This document shows, one piece after another, positions 8,489 to 19,923 of a DNA stretch of 64,000 nt (its first letter is position 1; each line of letters starts with the position of its first letter). Below the pieces are notes generated by a model. The model had not been told where the DNA came from, searched no databases, and saw only the letters and a list, made by a program, of their open reading frames with translations. A program made the translations under genes and the position numbers. This DNA is from Microbacterium proteolyticum (lineage in GTDB: Bacteria > Actinomycetota > Actinomycetes > Actinomycetales > Microbacteriaceae), in assembly GCF_014192415.1 (NCBI RefSeq), contig NZ_JACHXY010000002.1:372001-436000 (forward strand). Direction: 5' to 3'.

Positions 8489-9292
8489 TCACGCGGTCGG
8501 GGTATCGACCGCGCCACCGAAGCGGCGGTCGCGTGACAGGTACAGCCCGATCGCGTCCCACAGGTGCGTACGACGGAAATCGGGCCACAGTGTGTCGAGG
8601 AACACCATCTCGGCGTAGGCCGACTCCCACAGCAGGAAGTTCGAGGTGCGCTGCTCGCCGCTGGAACGGACGAACAGGTCGACGTCGGGCATGTCGGGCT
8701 GGTAGAGGTTCTTGCGGATCAGCTTCTCGGTCACCGCCGAGGGCTTGAGGCGTCCGGCGGCGATGTCGTCGCCGATGCGGCGCATGGCATCCACGATCTC
8801 GATGCGTCCGCCGTAGTTGACGCACATCGTGAGGGTCAGGGTGGAATTGCCCTCGGTCAGGCGCTCGGCGTGCTGCAGTTCCTTGATGACCGATCCCCAC
8901 AGGCGGGGCTTACGGCCCGACCAGCGGATGCGCACGCCCCACTCGTTCAGCTGGTCGCGGCGGCGGTGCAGAACCTCGCGGTTGAAGCCCATGAGGAAGC
9001 GCACCTCGTCGGGTGAGCGCGACCAGTTCTCGGTCGAGAAGGCGTAGACCGACAGATGCTTCACGCCGGCTTGGATGGCGCCGGCGACGACGTCGAGCAG
9101 CGCCGCCTCTCCCGCCCTGTGGCCCTCGACGCGTGTGAGACCCTGACGGTTCGCCCATCGGCCGTTGCCGTCCATGACGATGGCGACGTGCTCGGGCACC
9201 GCGCCCCGCGGGTAGGACGGCGGGTACTCCCCGGTCCAGTCGAGCGGGCGGTAGGGAACCGCGTCGCGGTGCGTGAACGGCTTCGGTGTCAT
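8489..9292 (-). CDS. uppS: Isoprenyl (undecaprenyl) diphosphate synthase
   Basis: A 267-residue cis-prenyltransferase that builds the polyprenyl diphosphate carrier for cell-wall synthesis. The diphosphate-binding motif [13 protein letters not shown] (35-47) has catalytic Asp41, and further conserved blocks are YAFSTENW and [13 protein letters not shown]. The length fits family members with a short N-terminal extension. Its ATG overlaps the recO stop by 4 nt (ATGA), so recO-uppS are co-translated, as in many actinobacteria. Chain length (C50 or C55) cannot be told from sequence by eye. Confidence 0.96.
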   Translation of the reverse strand: MTPKPFTHRDAVPYRPLDWTGEYPPSYPRGAVPEHVAIVMDGNGRWANRQGLTRVEGHRAGEAALLDVVAGAIQAGVKHLSVYAFSTENWSRSPDEVRFLMGFNREVLHRRRDQLNEWGVRIRWSGRKPRLWGSVIKELQHAERLTEGNSTLTLTMCVNYGGRIEIVDAMRRIGDDIAAGRLKPSAVTEKLIRKNLYQPDMPDVDLFVRSSGEQRTSNFLLWESAYAEMVFLDTLWPDFRRTHLWDAIGLYLSRDRRFGGAVDTPTA

Positions 9293-10017
9293 CGATACGA
9301 CTCCAGGTGCGGGAGGGAACGGATGCCGCGCTCCAGGTGGAACTGCGCGTAGGCGGCGACGAGGCCCGAGGCCGCCGCCGTCGTGCGACCGGGGGCGGCG
9401 TCGATGGTCTCCCACTCCCCCGCCATCAGCGCGCGCAGCATGTCGACCGTGTCGCGCGCGACGCGCGGCGAGCCCGCCGGGGCGCAGGTCGAGCAGATCA
9501 CGCCGCCGAGCTGCGGCAGGAAGTAATCGTGATCGCCGACCGTGCCGCAGCGGGCGCACTCGGTCAACCCCGGCGCCCAACCCGAGAGGGCCATCGCGCG
9601 CAGCAGGTACGAGTCGAGCACGCTGCGCTCGGGGTGCTCGCCCCGGGCGAGGGATCGGAGCCCACCGACCAGCAGCAGATACTGCTGCGGGGTCGCCTCG
9701 GCCTCGTTGAGACGATCGGCGGTCTCGACCATGGCGCTGGCGGTGGTGTAGACGTCGTAGTTCGCCACGATGTCGGCGCCGTAGGAGCCGAGCGACTCCG
9801 CCTGCTGCACGATGTCGAGGTTGCGTCCCTTGGCGAGTTGCACGTCGGCGACCATGAACGGTTCGAGCCGTGACCCGAACTTCGAGGAGGTGCGGCGCAC
9901 ACCCTTGGCGACCGCACGGATCTTGCCGTTTCGGCGGCTGAGCAGGGTGAGGATGCGGTCCGCCTCCCCGAGCTTGTGGGTACGCAGGACCACGACCTCG
10001 TCGCGGTAGGTGGGCAC
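9289..10017 (-). CDS. recO: DNA repair protein RecO
   Basis: A 242-residue recombination mediator: N-terminal OB fold ([21 protein letters not shown]), a helical middle, and a zinc site with Cys154, Cys157, Cys175 and Cys178 (CARC...CSTC). It helps RecA load onto SSB-coated DNA together with RecR. The start is GTG at 10017; an overlapping ATG in another frame is not used. A -10-like GATAAT sits 5 nt upstream of the GTG, so transcription may be leaderless, although GAGGAC is also present. First gene of the recO-uppS pair. Confidence 0.96.
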   Translation of the reverse strand: MPTYRDEVVVLRTHKLGEADRILTLLSRRNGKIRAVAKGVRRTSSKFGSRLEPFMVADVQLAKGRNLDIVQQAESLGSYGADIVANYDVYTTASAMVETADRLNEAEATPQQYLLLVGGLRSLARGEHPERSVLDSYLLRAMALSGWAPGLTECARCGTVGDHDYFLPQLGGVICSTCAPAGSPRVARDTVDMLRALMAGEWETIDAAPGRTTAAASGLVAAYAQFHLERGIRSLPHLESYR

Positions 10018-10203
10018 AGTCCATTATCGTCCTCGACCGCTGCGTGCGGCCTGCGCGGCACGCGGCGCGGATCGGCCGCGGGGAATGGTCCGTCCGTCTG
10101 AGCGACGAGGATTGCGGCGGCGCACACGGCCCCTCAGGCGCCGCCAGCCCCATCGGTCCGACAGGTGGTCCGCGCCACCGGGTGCGAGACCGGCCGGGGG
10201 AGA

Positions 10204-10911
10204 ATGGATGCCGTGGACACGCCGACCTTCGTCATCCCCCTGTGGGCCGACCTCACCGCCGTCGCCCTCGGCGGCGTGCAGGGCGCGTTGTTCGCCTCGG
10301 GCTTCCAGGGCCAACGTCGCCTCGACCTGTTGGGGGTGGCGATCATCGGCATCCTGCTGGGGATGGGCGGCGGACTCATCCGCGACCTGCTGCTCGGGTT
10401 GACACCGGCCACCCTGCAGAGCAACTGGTACCTCATCACCGCCACCCTCGCCTCGATCGTTGGGATGCTGCTGTCGGGCATCTTCCAGCGCCTCAACCGT
10501 GCGATCGTCCTGCTCGACGCCGTCGTCATCGGCCTGTTCGGCGCGTTCGGCACCTCCAAGGCTCTCGCGCTCGGGATGCCCGAGGTCCCGGCGGTCTTCG
10601 TGGGTGTGCTCGCGGCGGCCGGTGGCAGCGTGCTGCGCGACGTGCTGATGGGCCTTCCCGTGGCGATCATGCACGTCGGCTCGCTCTACGCCGTCGCCGC
10701 CGGGGGCGGCTGCGCCGTGCTCGCGACGACGGCGGCTCTCGGTGTACCCCTGCCGATCGCGGCCGTCATCGGCGTCGCGGTCACCACCGTCATCCGCGTG
10801 CTGGCCGTCCTGTTCGACCTGTCGCTCCCCGAGCAGCGGAAGCTCTACCGGCGCAAGGTCGCGGTCGAGACCACCGGCATCCCGATCATCCGCACCGACG
10901 ACCCGGAGTGA
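10204..10911 (+). CDS. TRIC cation channel family / UPF0126 membrane protein
   Basis: A 235-residue integral membrane protein with about six to seven hydrophobic helices arranged as two repeated halves. The glycine-rich motif [13 protein letters not shown] is in the first half and [13 protein letters not shown] in the second, which is diagnostic of UPF0126. Structural work shows that the prokaryotic members are trimeric TRIC-like cation channels. The ATG at 10204 was chosen because GGGGGAG precedes it; upstream codons are GC-random. It is a single gene, convergent with the MOSC gene, with no clue to its physiological ion. Confidence 0.9.
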   Translation: MDAVDTPTFVIPLWADLTAVALGGVQGALFASGFQGQRRLDLLGVAIIGILLGMGGGLIRDLLLGLTPATLQSNWYLITATLASIVGMLLSGIFQRLNRAIVLLDAVVIGLFGAFGTSKALALGMPEVPAVFVGVLAAAGGSVLRDVLMGLPVAIMHVGSLYAVAAGGGCAVLATTAALGVPLPIAAVIGVAVTTVIRVLAVLFDLSLPEQRKLYRRKVAVETTGIPIIRTDDPE

Positions 10912-11030
10912 CCGCGGGGGCGACTCACGCGAGGTTACGCACGGGGCGCGCGCGGCCGCGTCGCGTGGGGAGTCGACTTCCGGCGCCTACGACGGCTCCA
11001 GGCGTCACTTTCTGACCCTTCACGCGCGAG

Positions 11031-11813
11031 TCAGGCCAGGGGCGTGACCTCGTCGCCGGTGCGGATCGTGCCGCCGCGGTCGGCGGGCAGCAGCAGGATG
11101 CCGAGAGTCGGCTCGTCCTGACCGAATTCGGTCGTGAGCACGCGCAGCAGCCGCGCGTCACGGACGCCCGTGTCGGGGTTGGCCGTGATCGCCGCACAGC
11201 GCTCGATGGGCTTCTGCACCTCGAACACCACATCGCCGATGCGCACCCGGTCGCGCCACTCGAGCTCCGCCCACGCGGCGGTGCCGCCCACGACGATGTT
11301 GGAGCGGAACCGACGATCGTCGACGGGCGCCGGCACCGCGGTGCCCAGCTCTGCAACGGAGGCCGCGCCGTGCAGCGAGACGAATCCCCGCGGGCGGTCG
11401 TGGAAGCGGGCGGTGACGCCGTCGCCAATGAGCCCCAGGGGCAGGATGCCGTCGGCGTCGAGCAGCTTCGCGTCACTCGTCGTGCGGAGATAGGCCGTGA
11501 CCGCCTCGCTGAGACGCGCGCGGCCCTCGTCGCTCAGGTCGGCGGTGACGTCGATGTCGTCGACGCGGAGCCGGAGCGTCTTCGCCTCGTCATCGAAGGC
11601 GAGGTCGACTCGGGCCAGGGTGGGGAACGTCATCAGAGCGAGCCCGCGGCTCTTGGGGAAGGTGGCGTCCGACGGCTCCAGTGCGTCGGCGAAGCGGAAC
11701 ACGAGAGCACGATCGCCCTGCACGCGACCGTCCTCCTGGATGACGAGGCTGTCGCGCATTTCGGGCGTGAAGCCCTTCACGGGATAACGGTAGAGGGCGT
11801 CGACGCGGATCAC
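11031..11813 (-). CDS. MOSC domain-containing protein
   Basis: A 260-residue protein with an N-terminal MOSC_N beta-barrel segment (IRVDALYRYPVKGF) and a C-terminal MOSC domain. The latter includes RRFRSNIVVGG, RIGDVVFEV and the Cys-containing block PIERCAAITANPDTG that carries the conserved cysteine. Relatives handle molybdenum-cofactor sulfur or reduce N-hydroxylated bases (YiiM/YcbX, mARC); the substrate is not predictable here. The GTG start is followed directly by the domain. The gene is convergent with the UPF0126 gene and is not in an evident Moco operon. Confidence 0.88.
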   Translation of the reverse strand: MIRVDALYRYPVKGFTPEMRDSLVIQEDGRVQGDRALVFRFADALEPSDATFPKSRGLALMTFPTLARVDLAFDDEAKTLRLRVDDIDVTADLSDEGRARLSEAVTAYLRTTSDAKLLDADGILPLGLIGDGVTARFHDRPRGFVSLHGAASVAELGTAVPAPVDDRRFRSNIVVGGTAAWAELEWRDRVRIGDVVFEVQKPIERCAAITANPDTGVRDARLLRVLTTEFGQDEPTLGILLLPADRGGTIRTGDEVTPLA

Positions 11814-11855
11814 GGCTTCATCCTCGCATCCTCTCCCCCACCGCCGTCCCCCGTC

Positions 11856-12644
11856 TCAGGCACGGGCGAGCACCTCGCCGTGGGGCAGCAGGATCCATCC
11901 GTCGGGGTGCGCGGCCCACTCGCGCCACGCGTCGGAGATGCGCTGCAACTGCGCGTCGTCGGCGAGACCGAGCCTCTTGGCGTGCCCCGCGAACGCCGAG
12001 GCGAGCGCACGATCGGCCCACATGCCGCCCCACCACGCGCGTTTGACGGGCGTGTCGAACACCCACACGCTCGCACTCGCGTCGATTCGGGTGAACTCGG
12101 CCTCGCGCGCCCACGCCTTGAGGCGCCGCCCCGCGTCGGGTTCGCCCGATGAACCGCGGTGCACGCCGTGGTAGATCTCGAGCCACTCGTCGAGGGCAGG
12201 GATGAGCGGATGCCAGATCACGCCGCCGTAGTCGACGTCGCGCACCGCGACGAGGCCGTCGGGACCGGCGACACGGCGGAACTCCCGCAGGGCGTCGACG
12301 GGACGCTCGAGGTGCTGCAGCACTTGGTGGGCGTGCACGATGTCGAACGAGGCGTCATGCACGTCGAGGGCATAGGCGTCGCCGGTGCGGAAGGCCACGT
12401 TCGTGCGCTCCCCGGCGGCGGCGCGTGCCACCTCCACGACGTCGGCGGCGGCATCCACCCCCACGACCTCTCCGGGGAAGACCCGGTCGGCGAGATCGAC
12501 AGTGATGGAGCCGGGGCCGGCACCCACATCGAGGATGCGGGTGCCGGCGGACAGCGAAGACACCAGGTAGGCCGCCGAGTCGGCGACGGTGCGTACAGCG
12601 TGGGAACGCAGCACGCTCTCGTGGTGTCCGTGGGCGTAGGCCAC
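11856..12644 (-). CDS. Class I SAM-dependent methyltransferase
   Basis: A 262-residue Rossmann methyltransferase. Motif I is ILDVGAGPGSITVDLA (38-53), the acidic residue of motif II lies in VVGVDAA, and the post-I and motif IV regions are FRTGDAYAL and FDIVHAHQVLQHL. It resembles the UbiE/ArsM-like small-molecule methyltransferases common in actinobacteria; the acceptor is unknown. The start GTG at 12644 lies 23 bp beyond the leuA stop. It could be co-transcribed with leuA, although there is no metabolic link that I recognise. Confidence 0.85.
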   Translation of the reverse strand: MAYAHGHHESVLRSHAVRTVADSAAYLVSSLSAGTRILDVGAGPGSITVDLADRVFPGEVVGVDAAADVVEVARAAAGERTNVAFRTGDAYALDVHDASFDIVHAHQVLQHLERPVDALREFRRVAGPDGLVAVRDVDYGGVIWHPLIPALDEWLEIYHGVHRGSSGEPDAGRRLKAWAREAEFTRIDASASVWVFDTPVKRAWWGGMWADRALASAFAGHAKRLGLADDAQLQRISDAWREWAAHPDGWILLPHGEVLARA

Positions 12645-12667
12645 GGTCGTCTTCTCTGCTGCGCGGG

Positions 12668-14578
<1,911 letters not shown>

Positions 14579-14782
14579 TCACGACGTCGACGACCATTCC
14601 CGCGCGAGAAGAGCGAACCGCAGCTCGTCGCTCCAGCGCCCCGTGAACCATCCGTTCTCGACGACGTGCGCCTCTCGGCGCATGCCGATCCGCTCGGCCA
14701 GAGCCACCGAGCGGAGGTTCTCGGGATCGATCCGAGCCCTCAGACGGGGCGCCGGAGGCAGCGCGAACAGCGACGCGCTCAC
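14579..14782 (-). pseudogene. Remnant of a GNAT acetyltransferase (C-terminal third only)
   Basis: About 67 codons read ...ARIDPENLRSVALAERIGM..., which is the acetyl-CoA-proximal beta5-alpha4 region of ribosomal-protein-type GNAT N-acetyltransferases (DPEN-x-S-x-x-LAERIGM), followed by the normal family C-terminus. A complete GNAT is 160-190 residues. The N-terminal two thirds, including the pyrophosphate loop, are missing and replaced by the oxidoreductase gene. A GTG overlapping the oxidoreductase stop (GTGA) could still allow translation of the stub. It is most likely a decayed gene cut off by rearrangement. Confidence 0.65.
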
Positions 14783-15726
14783 GGCAGCAGCGCCACCTTG
14801 CCGCCCGGGTGGCCGTTCATGACGAAGCCCACGGCCTCGATGGCCTCGGCGAGCGGGTAGGTGCGGGCGACGGGCACCTCGAGCGCACCGGATGCCGCCA
14901 GCTCCAGCACGCGGGCCCGCGCGATGTCGCGGAAGCGCGCGCTCTCGGGCCGCGACCCCGCGATCCACAGGAACCCGTCGGTCTTCGCCCGATCGGGGCT
15001 CACGATGGTCACGATACGGTCGCGCTCGGCGACCAGGTCGAGCGAGACGTCGATGGCCTCATCGGTGCCCACGGCATCCCAGGCGGCCGCGATCGGCGCA
15101 CCCGCGGCCGCCTCCTCGACGCGCTCGCGGAGCCCATCGCCATAGGCGACGGGGATGCCGCCGTAGCGTCGTACTCGCTCGGCCGACTCCTCGGCATCCG
15201 GACCCACCGTCCCGATGACCCGCACCCCGAGCTCGCGGGCCTGCTGAAGAAGGCTCACTCCGACTGCCCCGGATGCCGCGTGCAGCAGCACGATCTCGCC
15301 GTCGACGACGCGGGTGACCTGGATCATCTCGGCGGCCGTCGTTCCGGCCAGCAGCAGGTTCGCAGCCTCGGCGTGCGAGAGGGGCGCCGGCTTGGCGAAC
15401 ACGTCGCGGGCGGGCACGGTGAGCTCGGTGGCGTAGGCGCCCTGCACGCGGAACGCGACGACCTCGTCGCCCACCGCGAGGGGGCCCGATCCGCCGATGG
15501 CGTCGGGGCCCACGGCGGTGACCTCGCCCGACAACTCGTAGCCGATGGGCACGGGGAACGCGGCCCCCGGACGGGCGGTGGCGACGTGCTTGGCATCCGC
15601 GGGGTTGATGCCCGCCGCACGGACGCGCACCGTGACCTCACCGGGACCGGGGGCGGGGATGTCGACCTCGTCGAAGCTCCACGTCTCGACCGGGCCCGGA
15701 GCGGGGGCCGTCCACCTCATCGCCAT
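14779..15726 (-). CDS. NADP-dependent quinone oxidoreductase-like MDR protein
   Basis: A 315-residue zinc-free medium-chain dehydrogenase/reductase of the quinone oxidoreductase type. GroES-like N-terminal domain: VRVRAAGINPADAKH, the family signature. Rossmann domain: LLHAASGAVGVSLLQQAR (148-165) binds NADPH. No zinc ligands are seen. The C-terminus reads GHPGGKVALLP, as in many family members. Substrate unknown (quinones, enones). The ATG at 15726 was chosen over a second ATG two codons later because of upstream AAAGGCG. The GNAT stub overlaps its stop. Confidence 0.88.
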   Translation of the reverse strand: MAMRWTAPAPGPVETWSFDEVDIPAPGPGEVTVRVRAAGINPADAKHVATARPGAAFPVPIGYELSGEVTAVGPDAIGGSGPLAVGDEVVAFRVQGAYATELTVPARDVFAKPAPLSHAEAANLLLAGTTAAEMIQVTRVVDGEIVLLHAASGAVGVSLLQQARELGVRVIGTVGPDAEESAERVRRYGGIPVAYGDGLRERVEEAAAGAPIAAAWDAVGTDEAIDVSLDLVAERDRIVTIVSPDRAKTDGFLWIAGSRPESARFRDIARARVLELAASGALEVPVARTYPLAEAIEAVGFVMNGHPGGKVALLP

Positions 15727-15772
15727 GGTCACGCCTTTCGTTGTGCTCGCCCGTCGGGGTCCGCGGTCGGGG

Positions 15773-16666
15773 TCAGAATCCGAGGCGCCCGAGCTGCTTC
15801 GGATCGCGCTGCCACTCCTTGGCCACGCGGACGTGCAGCGAGAGGTAGACCCGTCCGCCGACGAGGGGTTCGATGCCGGCGCGCGCGCGGGCGCCGACAT
15901 CGGCGAGGCGCGAGCCCTTGCGTCCGATGATGATCGCCTTCTGGCTGTCGCGCTCGACGACGATGTTCGCCCACACGTCGGTCAGGTCGCTGTCCTCGCG
16001 CGGGGCGACGTCGTCGATGGTCACCGCGATCGAGTGCGGGAGTTCGTCGCGCACGCCGTGGAGTGCCGCCTCGCGGATGATCTCGGCGATGCGATCCTCG
16101 AGCGTCTCGTCGGTGACGACGCCGTCGGCGTACAGCGCGGGCCCCACGGGCATGAGCGCCAACAGCTCGTCGCACAGCACGTCGAGCTGATCGTTCGTGA
16201 CGGCCGACAGCGGGATGACGGCATCCCAGTCCTCGCGCAGCGCGTCGACCTCGAGGAGTCGCTCGGTGATCTGATCACGCGAGGCGGCGTCGGTCTTGGT
16301 CACCAGCGCGACCTTCTTCGCCCGGGGATAGCCCGAGAGCGACTCCGCGATCCGGCGGTCGCCGGGCCCGACCTTCTCGGTCGCGGGCGCGCAGAACGCG
16401 ATCACGTCGACATCGCCCAACACCTGTTCCACGAGGTCGTTGAGGCGCTGGCCGAGCAGGGTGCGCGGACGATGGATGCCGGGGGTGTCGACGACGACGA
16501 GCTGACCACCGGGGCGGTTCACGATCCCGCGGATAGCGCGTCGAGTGGTCTGCGGCTTCTCGCTCGTGATGGCGACCTTCTCGCCGACGAGGGCGTTGGT
16601 CAACGTGGATTTGCCGACGTTCGGCCGCCCCACGAAGGTCACGAAACCGGATCGTGTGTCGCTCAT
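15773..16666 (-). CDS. era: GTPase Era
   Basis: A 297-residue ribosome-assembly GTPase. G1 GRPNVGKS (13-20), G3 DTPG (60-63), G4 TKTD (123-126), and a C-terminal KH domain with IIIGRKGSRLADVG (about 243-256) that binds the 3' end of 16S rRNA. It acts in maturation of the small subunit together with YbeY, whose gene lies two genes upstream in the same operon. Its ATG overlaps the stop of the CorC-like gene by 4 nt. Confidence 0.98.
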   Translation of the reverse strand: MSDTRSGFVTFVGRPNVGKSTLTNALVGEKVAITSEKPQTTRRAIRGIVNRPGGQLVVVDTPGIHRPRTLLGQRLNDLVEQVLGDVDVIAFCAPATEKVGPGDRRIAESLSGYPRAKKVALVTKTDAASRDQITERLLEVDALREDWDAVIPLSAVTNDQLDVLCDELLALMPVGPALYADGVVTDETLEDRIAEIIREAALHGVRDELPHSIAVTIDDVAPREDSDLTDVWANIVVERDSQKAIIIGRKGSRLADVGARARAGIEPLVGGRVYLSLHVRVAKEWQRDPKQLGRLGF

Positions 16667-17973
16667 CTGTCGTTCCTCTCGCGCGCAGAGGCGTCGGCCT
16701 CGGCGTCTTCGTCTGTGGGGGTCTCGGCACGCTCCACGATGACCGTGGCGATTCCCCGATTGCGGCCGCGGGACGCGCCGCCGGTGAGGACGAGACCGGA
16801 GTGTTCGGCGGTGGCGCCCGGCTGCGGGATGCGGCCGAGGGCCTTGCCCAAGAGCCCACCGACCGAATCGACGTCGTCGTCGTCGAGCTCCAGACCGAAG
16901 AGGTCGCCGACCTCGTCGAGCCCGAGTCGGGCGTTGACGCGGTAGCGCCCGTCGCCCAGCTCGACGACCTCGGTGGAGGGGGCGTCGTACTCGTCGGCGA
17001 TCTCACCGACGAGCTCCTCGATGAGGTCTTCCATCGTGACCAGGCCCGCGACGCCGCCGTACTCGTCGACGACGAGGCACACGTGGACGGCGTCCTTCTT
17101 CATCTGCTGGAGCAGGGTCTCGGCCTTCATCGACTCGGGGACGAAGACCGCGGGCCGGGCGATGCGGCGGATGGGGGCGTCACGCCACCCTGCCTCGTCG
17201 CGGAAGCCGTACTGCACGAGGTCTTTCAGGTAGAGCATGCCGACGATGTCGTCGGCCTCGTCGTCGGCCAACGGCACGCGCGAGACACCCTTTTCGAGGA
17301 ACAGCGACAGCGCTTCGCGGGAGGTGGCCGCGGCATCCACGCTGACCATGTCGGTACGCGGGACCATCACCTCCCGCACGTAGCGGTCGGTGAAGTCGAA
17401 GACGGAGTGGATGAGCTCCCGGTCGTCTTCCTCGATGAGTTCGTTCTCGGCCGCCTCGTCGATGATGCTCAGCAGCTGCTCCTCGGACGCGAACGACGTC
17501 GACTGCGAGATGCCGGGCGTGACGCGGTTTCCGACCGCCACCAGTCCGTGCGCGAGCGGGCCCAGCAGGATGCGCATGCCCCGTACGACGGGAGCACCGC
17601 CGGTCAGCAGCCCCCGCGCGTGCTGACGGCCCACCGATCGGGGACTCGCGCCGACGGCCACGAACGAGATGCCGGTCATCAGCACGGCGGCGGCGATCAC
17701 GGCGAGCAGGATGTCGTCGAACATCAGCATGAACGCGGCGGCCACGAGCACCGCGGCGGTCGTCTCGGCGAGGACGCGGATGAACGAGACCGCCGTGATG
17801 TGCGCGCTGGCGTCGTCGGCGATGCGCCGCAGTGCCCGGGCGTTGCGCCCGGAGACACCCAGCTCGAGCAGATCGGTGCGGGAGGTCACGCCCAGTGCCG
17901 CTTCGAACGCCGCCATCAAGCCGCCGAAGGCGACGAGCAGGAAGGCGGCGACGAGGAGCAGCGCCTCGGTCAT
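16663..17973 (-). CDS. Hemolysin C / CorC family membrane protein with CBS pair
   Basis: A 436-residue protein of the CNNM/CorC family: an N-terminal membrane domain with about three to four helices (residues 1-140), two CBS domains (roughly 195-320, including REVMVPRTDMVSVD and ETLLQQMKKDAVHVCLVVDEYGGVAGLVTMEDL split over two repeats), and a CorC_HlyC C-terminal domain. Family members export or regulate magnesium or cobalt. Its ATG overlaps the ybeY stop (ATGA) and its stop overlaps era. This ybeY-corC-era order is standard in actinobacteria. Calling it hemolysin is a historical label. Confidence 0.92.
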   Translation of the reverse strand: MTEALLLVAAFLLVAFGGLMAAFEAALGVTSRTDLLELGVSGRNARALRRIADDASAHITAVSFIRVLAETTAAVLVAAAFMLMFDDILLAVIAAAVLMTGISFVAVGASPRSVGRQHARGLLTGGAPVVRGMRILLGPLAHGLVAVGNRVTPGISQSTSFASEEQLLSIIDEAAENELIEEDDRELIHSVFDFTDRYVREVMVPRTDMVSVDAAATSREALSLFLEKGVSRVPLADDEADDIVGMLYLKDLVQYGFRDEAGWRDAPIRRIARPAVFVPESMKAETLLQQMKKDAVHVCLVVDEYGGVAGLVTMEDLIEELVGEIADEYDAPSTEVVELGDGRYRVNARLGLDEVGDLFGLELDDDDVDSVGGLLGKALGRIPQPGATAEHSGLVLTGGASRGRNRGIATVIVERAETPTDEDAEADASARERNDR

Positions 17974-18437
17974 GCGCGGCGGTGGCGCTCGACGGCCTGG
18001 AAACCGGTGATGAGCTCGCGCTGCAGTCCGAACATCTCGCGCTCCTCGTCGGGTTCGGCGTGGTCGAAGCCGAGGAGGTGCAGAAGGCCGTGCGTGGTGA
18101 GAAGGATCAGCTCGTCTTGCGTGGAGTGCTTCGCCGCGACCGCCTGGGTCTCCGCGACCGCGGGGCACAGGACGATGTCGCCGAGGAGCCCTGCGGGAGT
18201 CGGCGCGTCTTCTGATCCCGGGCGCAGTTCGTCCATGGGGAAGCTCAACACGTCGGTGGGGCCGGGCTCGTCCATCCACTGCACGTGGAGGGACTCCATA
18301 GCCCCCTCGTCGACGAGGACGATCGCCACGTCGGCGTCGGCGCTGACGTGCAGCTCGGCGAGGTTGTACTCCATCAGGCGCAGCAGCACCTGCTCGTCGA
18401 CCTGGTGGTCGGACTCGTTGTTGATCTCGATCGTCAT
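17970..18437 (-). CDS. ybeY: Endoribonuclease YbeY (rRNA maturation factor)
   Basis: A 155-residue zinc-dependent endoribonuclease. The metal site is HGLLHLLGFDH with His116, His120 and His126, followed by acidic residues as usual. It processes the 3' end of 16S rRNA and takes part in ribosome quality control. The gene lies between phoH and corC with 4-nt overlaps on both sides, so the five-gene HIT-phoH-ybeY-corC-era unit is tightly coupled. Confidence 0.97.
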   Translation of the reverse strand: MTIEINNESDHQVDEQVLLRLMEYNLAELHVSADADVAIVLVDEGAMESLHVQWMDEPGPTDVLSFPMDELRPGSEDAPTPAGLLGDIVLCPAVAETQAVAAKHSTQDELILLTTHGLLHLLGFDHAEPDEEREMFGLQRELITGFQAVERHRRA

Positions 18438-19516
18438 GAGCGGTTTCGTCTCGGAAGGTGATCGCGCGGACCGGCGGCGCTCGGGCCGCGTCGCTCCGCA
18501 CGGGTGGCGAACTCGGTGGCCTCGTCGCGCTCGCGACGCGCCGCCAGGCGTTTCTCGTCGTACTCGCTGTAGGCGTCGACGATGCGGCCGACCAGGTTGT
18601 GGCGCACGACGTCGGCGCTGGTGAGGCGCGAGAAGTGGATGTCGTCGATGTCGTCGAGGACACGGGTGACCAGACGGAGTCCCGAGGCGCCCTGGGGCAG
18701 GTCGACCTGGGTGATGTCGCCGGTCACGACCATGCGCGTGCCGAATCCGAGACGCGTGAGGAACATCTTCATCTGCTCGGGCGTGGTGTTCTGCGCCTCG
18801 TCGAGCACGACGAACGAGTCGTTCAGCGTGCGCCCGCGCATGTAGGCGAGCGGGGCGACCTCGATGGTGCCCGTGGCCATCAGCTTCGGGACGATGTCGG
18901 GGTCCATCATCTCGTTGAGCGCGTCGTACAGCGGCCGCAGATACGGATCGATCTTGTCGGTGAGGGTGCCCGGGAGGAATCCGAGCCGCTCCCCCGCCTC
19001 GACGGCGGGACGCGTGAGGATGATGCGGTTGACCTCTTTGCGCTGCAGCGCCTGCACGGCCTTCGCCATCGCAAGATAGGTCTTGCCGGTACCGGCGGGA
19101 CCGATGCCGAAGACGATCGTGTTCTCGTCGATCGCGTCGACGTACTCTTTCTGGCCGGCCGTCTTGGGGCGGATGACCTTGCCGCGAGACGACAGGATGG
19201 CTTCGCCCATGACCTCGGACGGGCGAGGACCGCCGTCGGAACGCAGCATGCGGTTCGAACTCGACACGTCGGACGGATCGAGGCCCTGACCGGAACGGGT
19301 CATCGAGAGCAACTCGTCGACGAGCCCGCGCGCGGCACGCACCGCGTCGGGTGCGCCCGAAAGGGTGATCTCATTGCCCCGCACGTGCACGTCGACGTCG
19401 GGGTGTTCTTTCTCGACGACCCGCAGCAGGCGATCCTGCGGGCCGAGAAGCTGCACCATGGCCACGCCGTCGACCTCGATGCGGTCGGAGACGCTCTCTT
19501 CGGGGGAATCAGCCAC
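18434..19516 (-). CDS. PhoH family ATPase
   Basis: A 360-residue PhoH-type P-loop protein: an N-terminal KH-like segment, Walker A GPAGTGKT (139-146), LTRPAVEAGE (168-177) and Walker B FVVLDEAQN (235-243). PhoH-like ATPases are putative RNA helicases; despite the name, a role in phosphate starvation is not general, and co-location with ybeY and era argues for RNA processing. Start GTG overlaps the HIT stop by 8 nt. The C-terminal 30 residues are basic and low in complexity. Confidence 0.93.
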   Translation of the reverse strand: MADSPEESVSDRIEVDGVAMVQLLGPQDRLLRVVEKEHPDVDVHVRGNEITLSGAPDAVRAARGLVDELLSMTRSGQGLDPSDVSSSNRMLRSDGGPRPSEVMGEAILSSRGKVIRPKTAGQKEYVDAIDENTIVFGIGPAGTGKTYLAMAKAVQALQRKEVNRIILTRPAVEAGERLGFLPGTLTDKIDPYLRPLYDALNEMMDPDIVPKLMATGTIEVAPLAYMRGRTLNDSFVVLDEAQNTTPEQMKMFLTRLGFGTRMVVTGDITQVDLPQGASGLRLVTRVLDDIDDIHFSRLTSADVVRHNLVGRIVDAYSEYDEKRLAARRERDEATEFATRAERRGPSAAGPRDHLPRRNRS

Positions 19517-19856
19517 CCATGCTCTTTTCGTTCAGGCCGCCCGCGAGGACGTGGGCGTGCACGTGGAAGACAGTCTGACCGGCGCCCTCGCCGGTGTTGA
19601 AGATGAGACGGAAGTCGCCGTCGGAGTGCTCCGCGGCGACGGAGTTGGCGAGACCGACGACCTCGGTGAGCAGATCGGGGTCGCCCGCGGCGAGTTCGAC
19701 GACGTTGCGGTACTGCGCCGTCTTGGGGATGACGAGCAGGTGCACCGGTGCCTGCGGTGCGATGTCGCGGATCGCGAAGGCGTTCTCGGTCTCAGCCACG
19801 ATCTCGGCGGGGATCTCGCCCTGCAGGATGCGCGTGAAGATCGACGGTTCGCTCAT
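19509..19856 (-). CDS. HIT family protein (HinT-like)
   Basis: A 115-residue histidine triad hydrolase with the HVHAH catalytic triad (98-102, catalytic His100) and nucleotide-binding IFNTGEGAGQTVFH. HinT-type enzymes remove AMP from phosphoramidates and adenylates. First gene of the operon leading to era. The ATG is 7 nt downstream of TAGACT, so the transcript is probably leaderless. Length is normal. Confidence 0.95.
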   Translation of the reverse strand: MSEPSIFTRILQGEIPAEIVAETENAFAIRDIAPQAPVHLLVIPKTAQYRNVVELAAGDPDLLTEVVGLANSVAAEHSDGDFRLIFNTGEGAGQTVFHVHAHVLAGGLNEKSMGG

Positions 19857-19863
19857 GGCATCC

Positions 19864-19869
19864 AGTCTA
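19864..19869 (-). promoter_or_regulatory. -10 element for HIT-phoH-ybeY-corC-era operon
   Basis: TAGACT on the minus strand lies 7 nt before the HIT ATG, which fits a leaderless transcript. No -35 element was recognised. Confidence 0.55.
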
Positions 19870-19923
19870 GTGACGGCCTCCGACACCCAGGCCTGGTGGG
19901 GTACAGCGGGCGGAGACTTCCGA

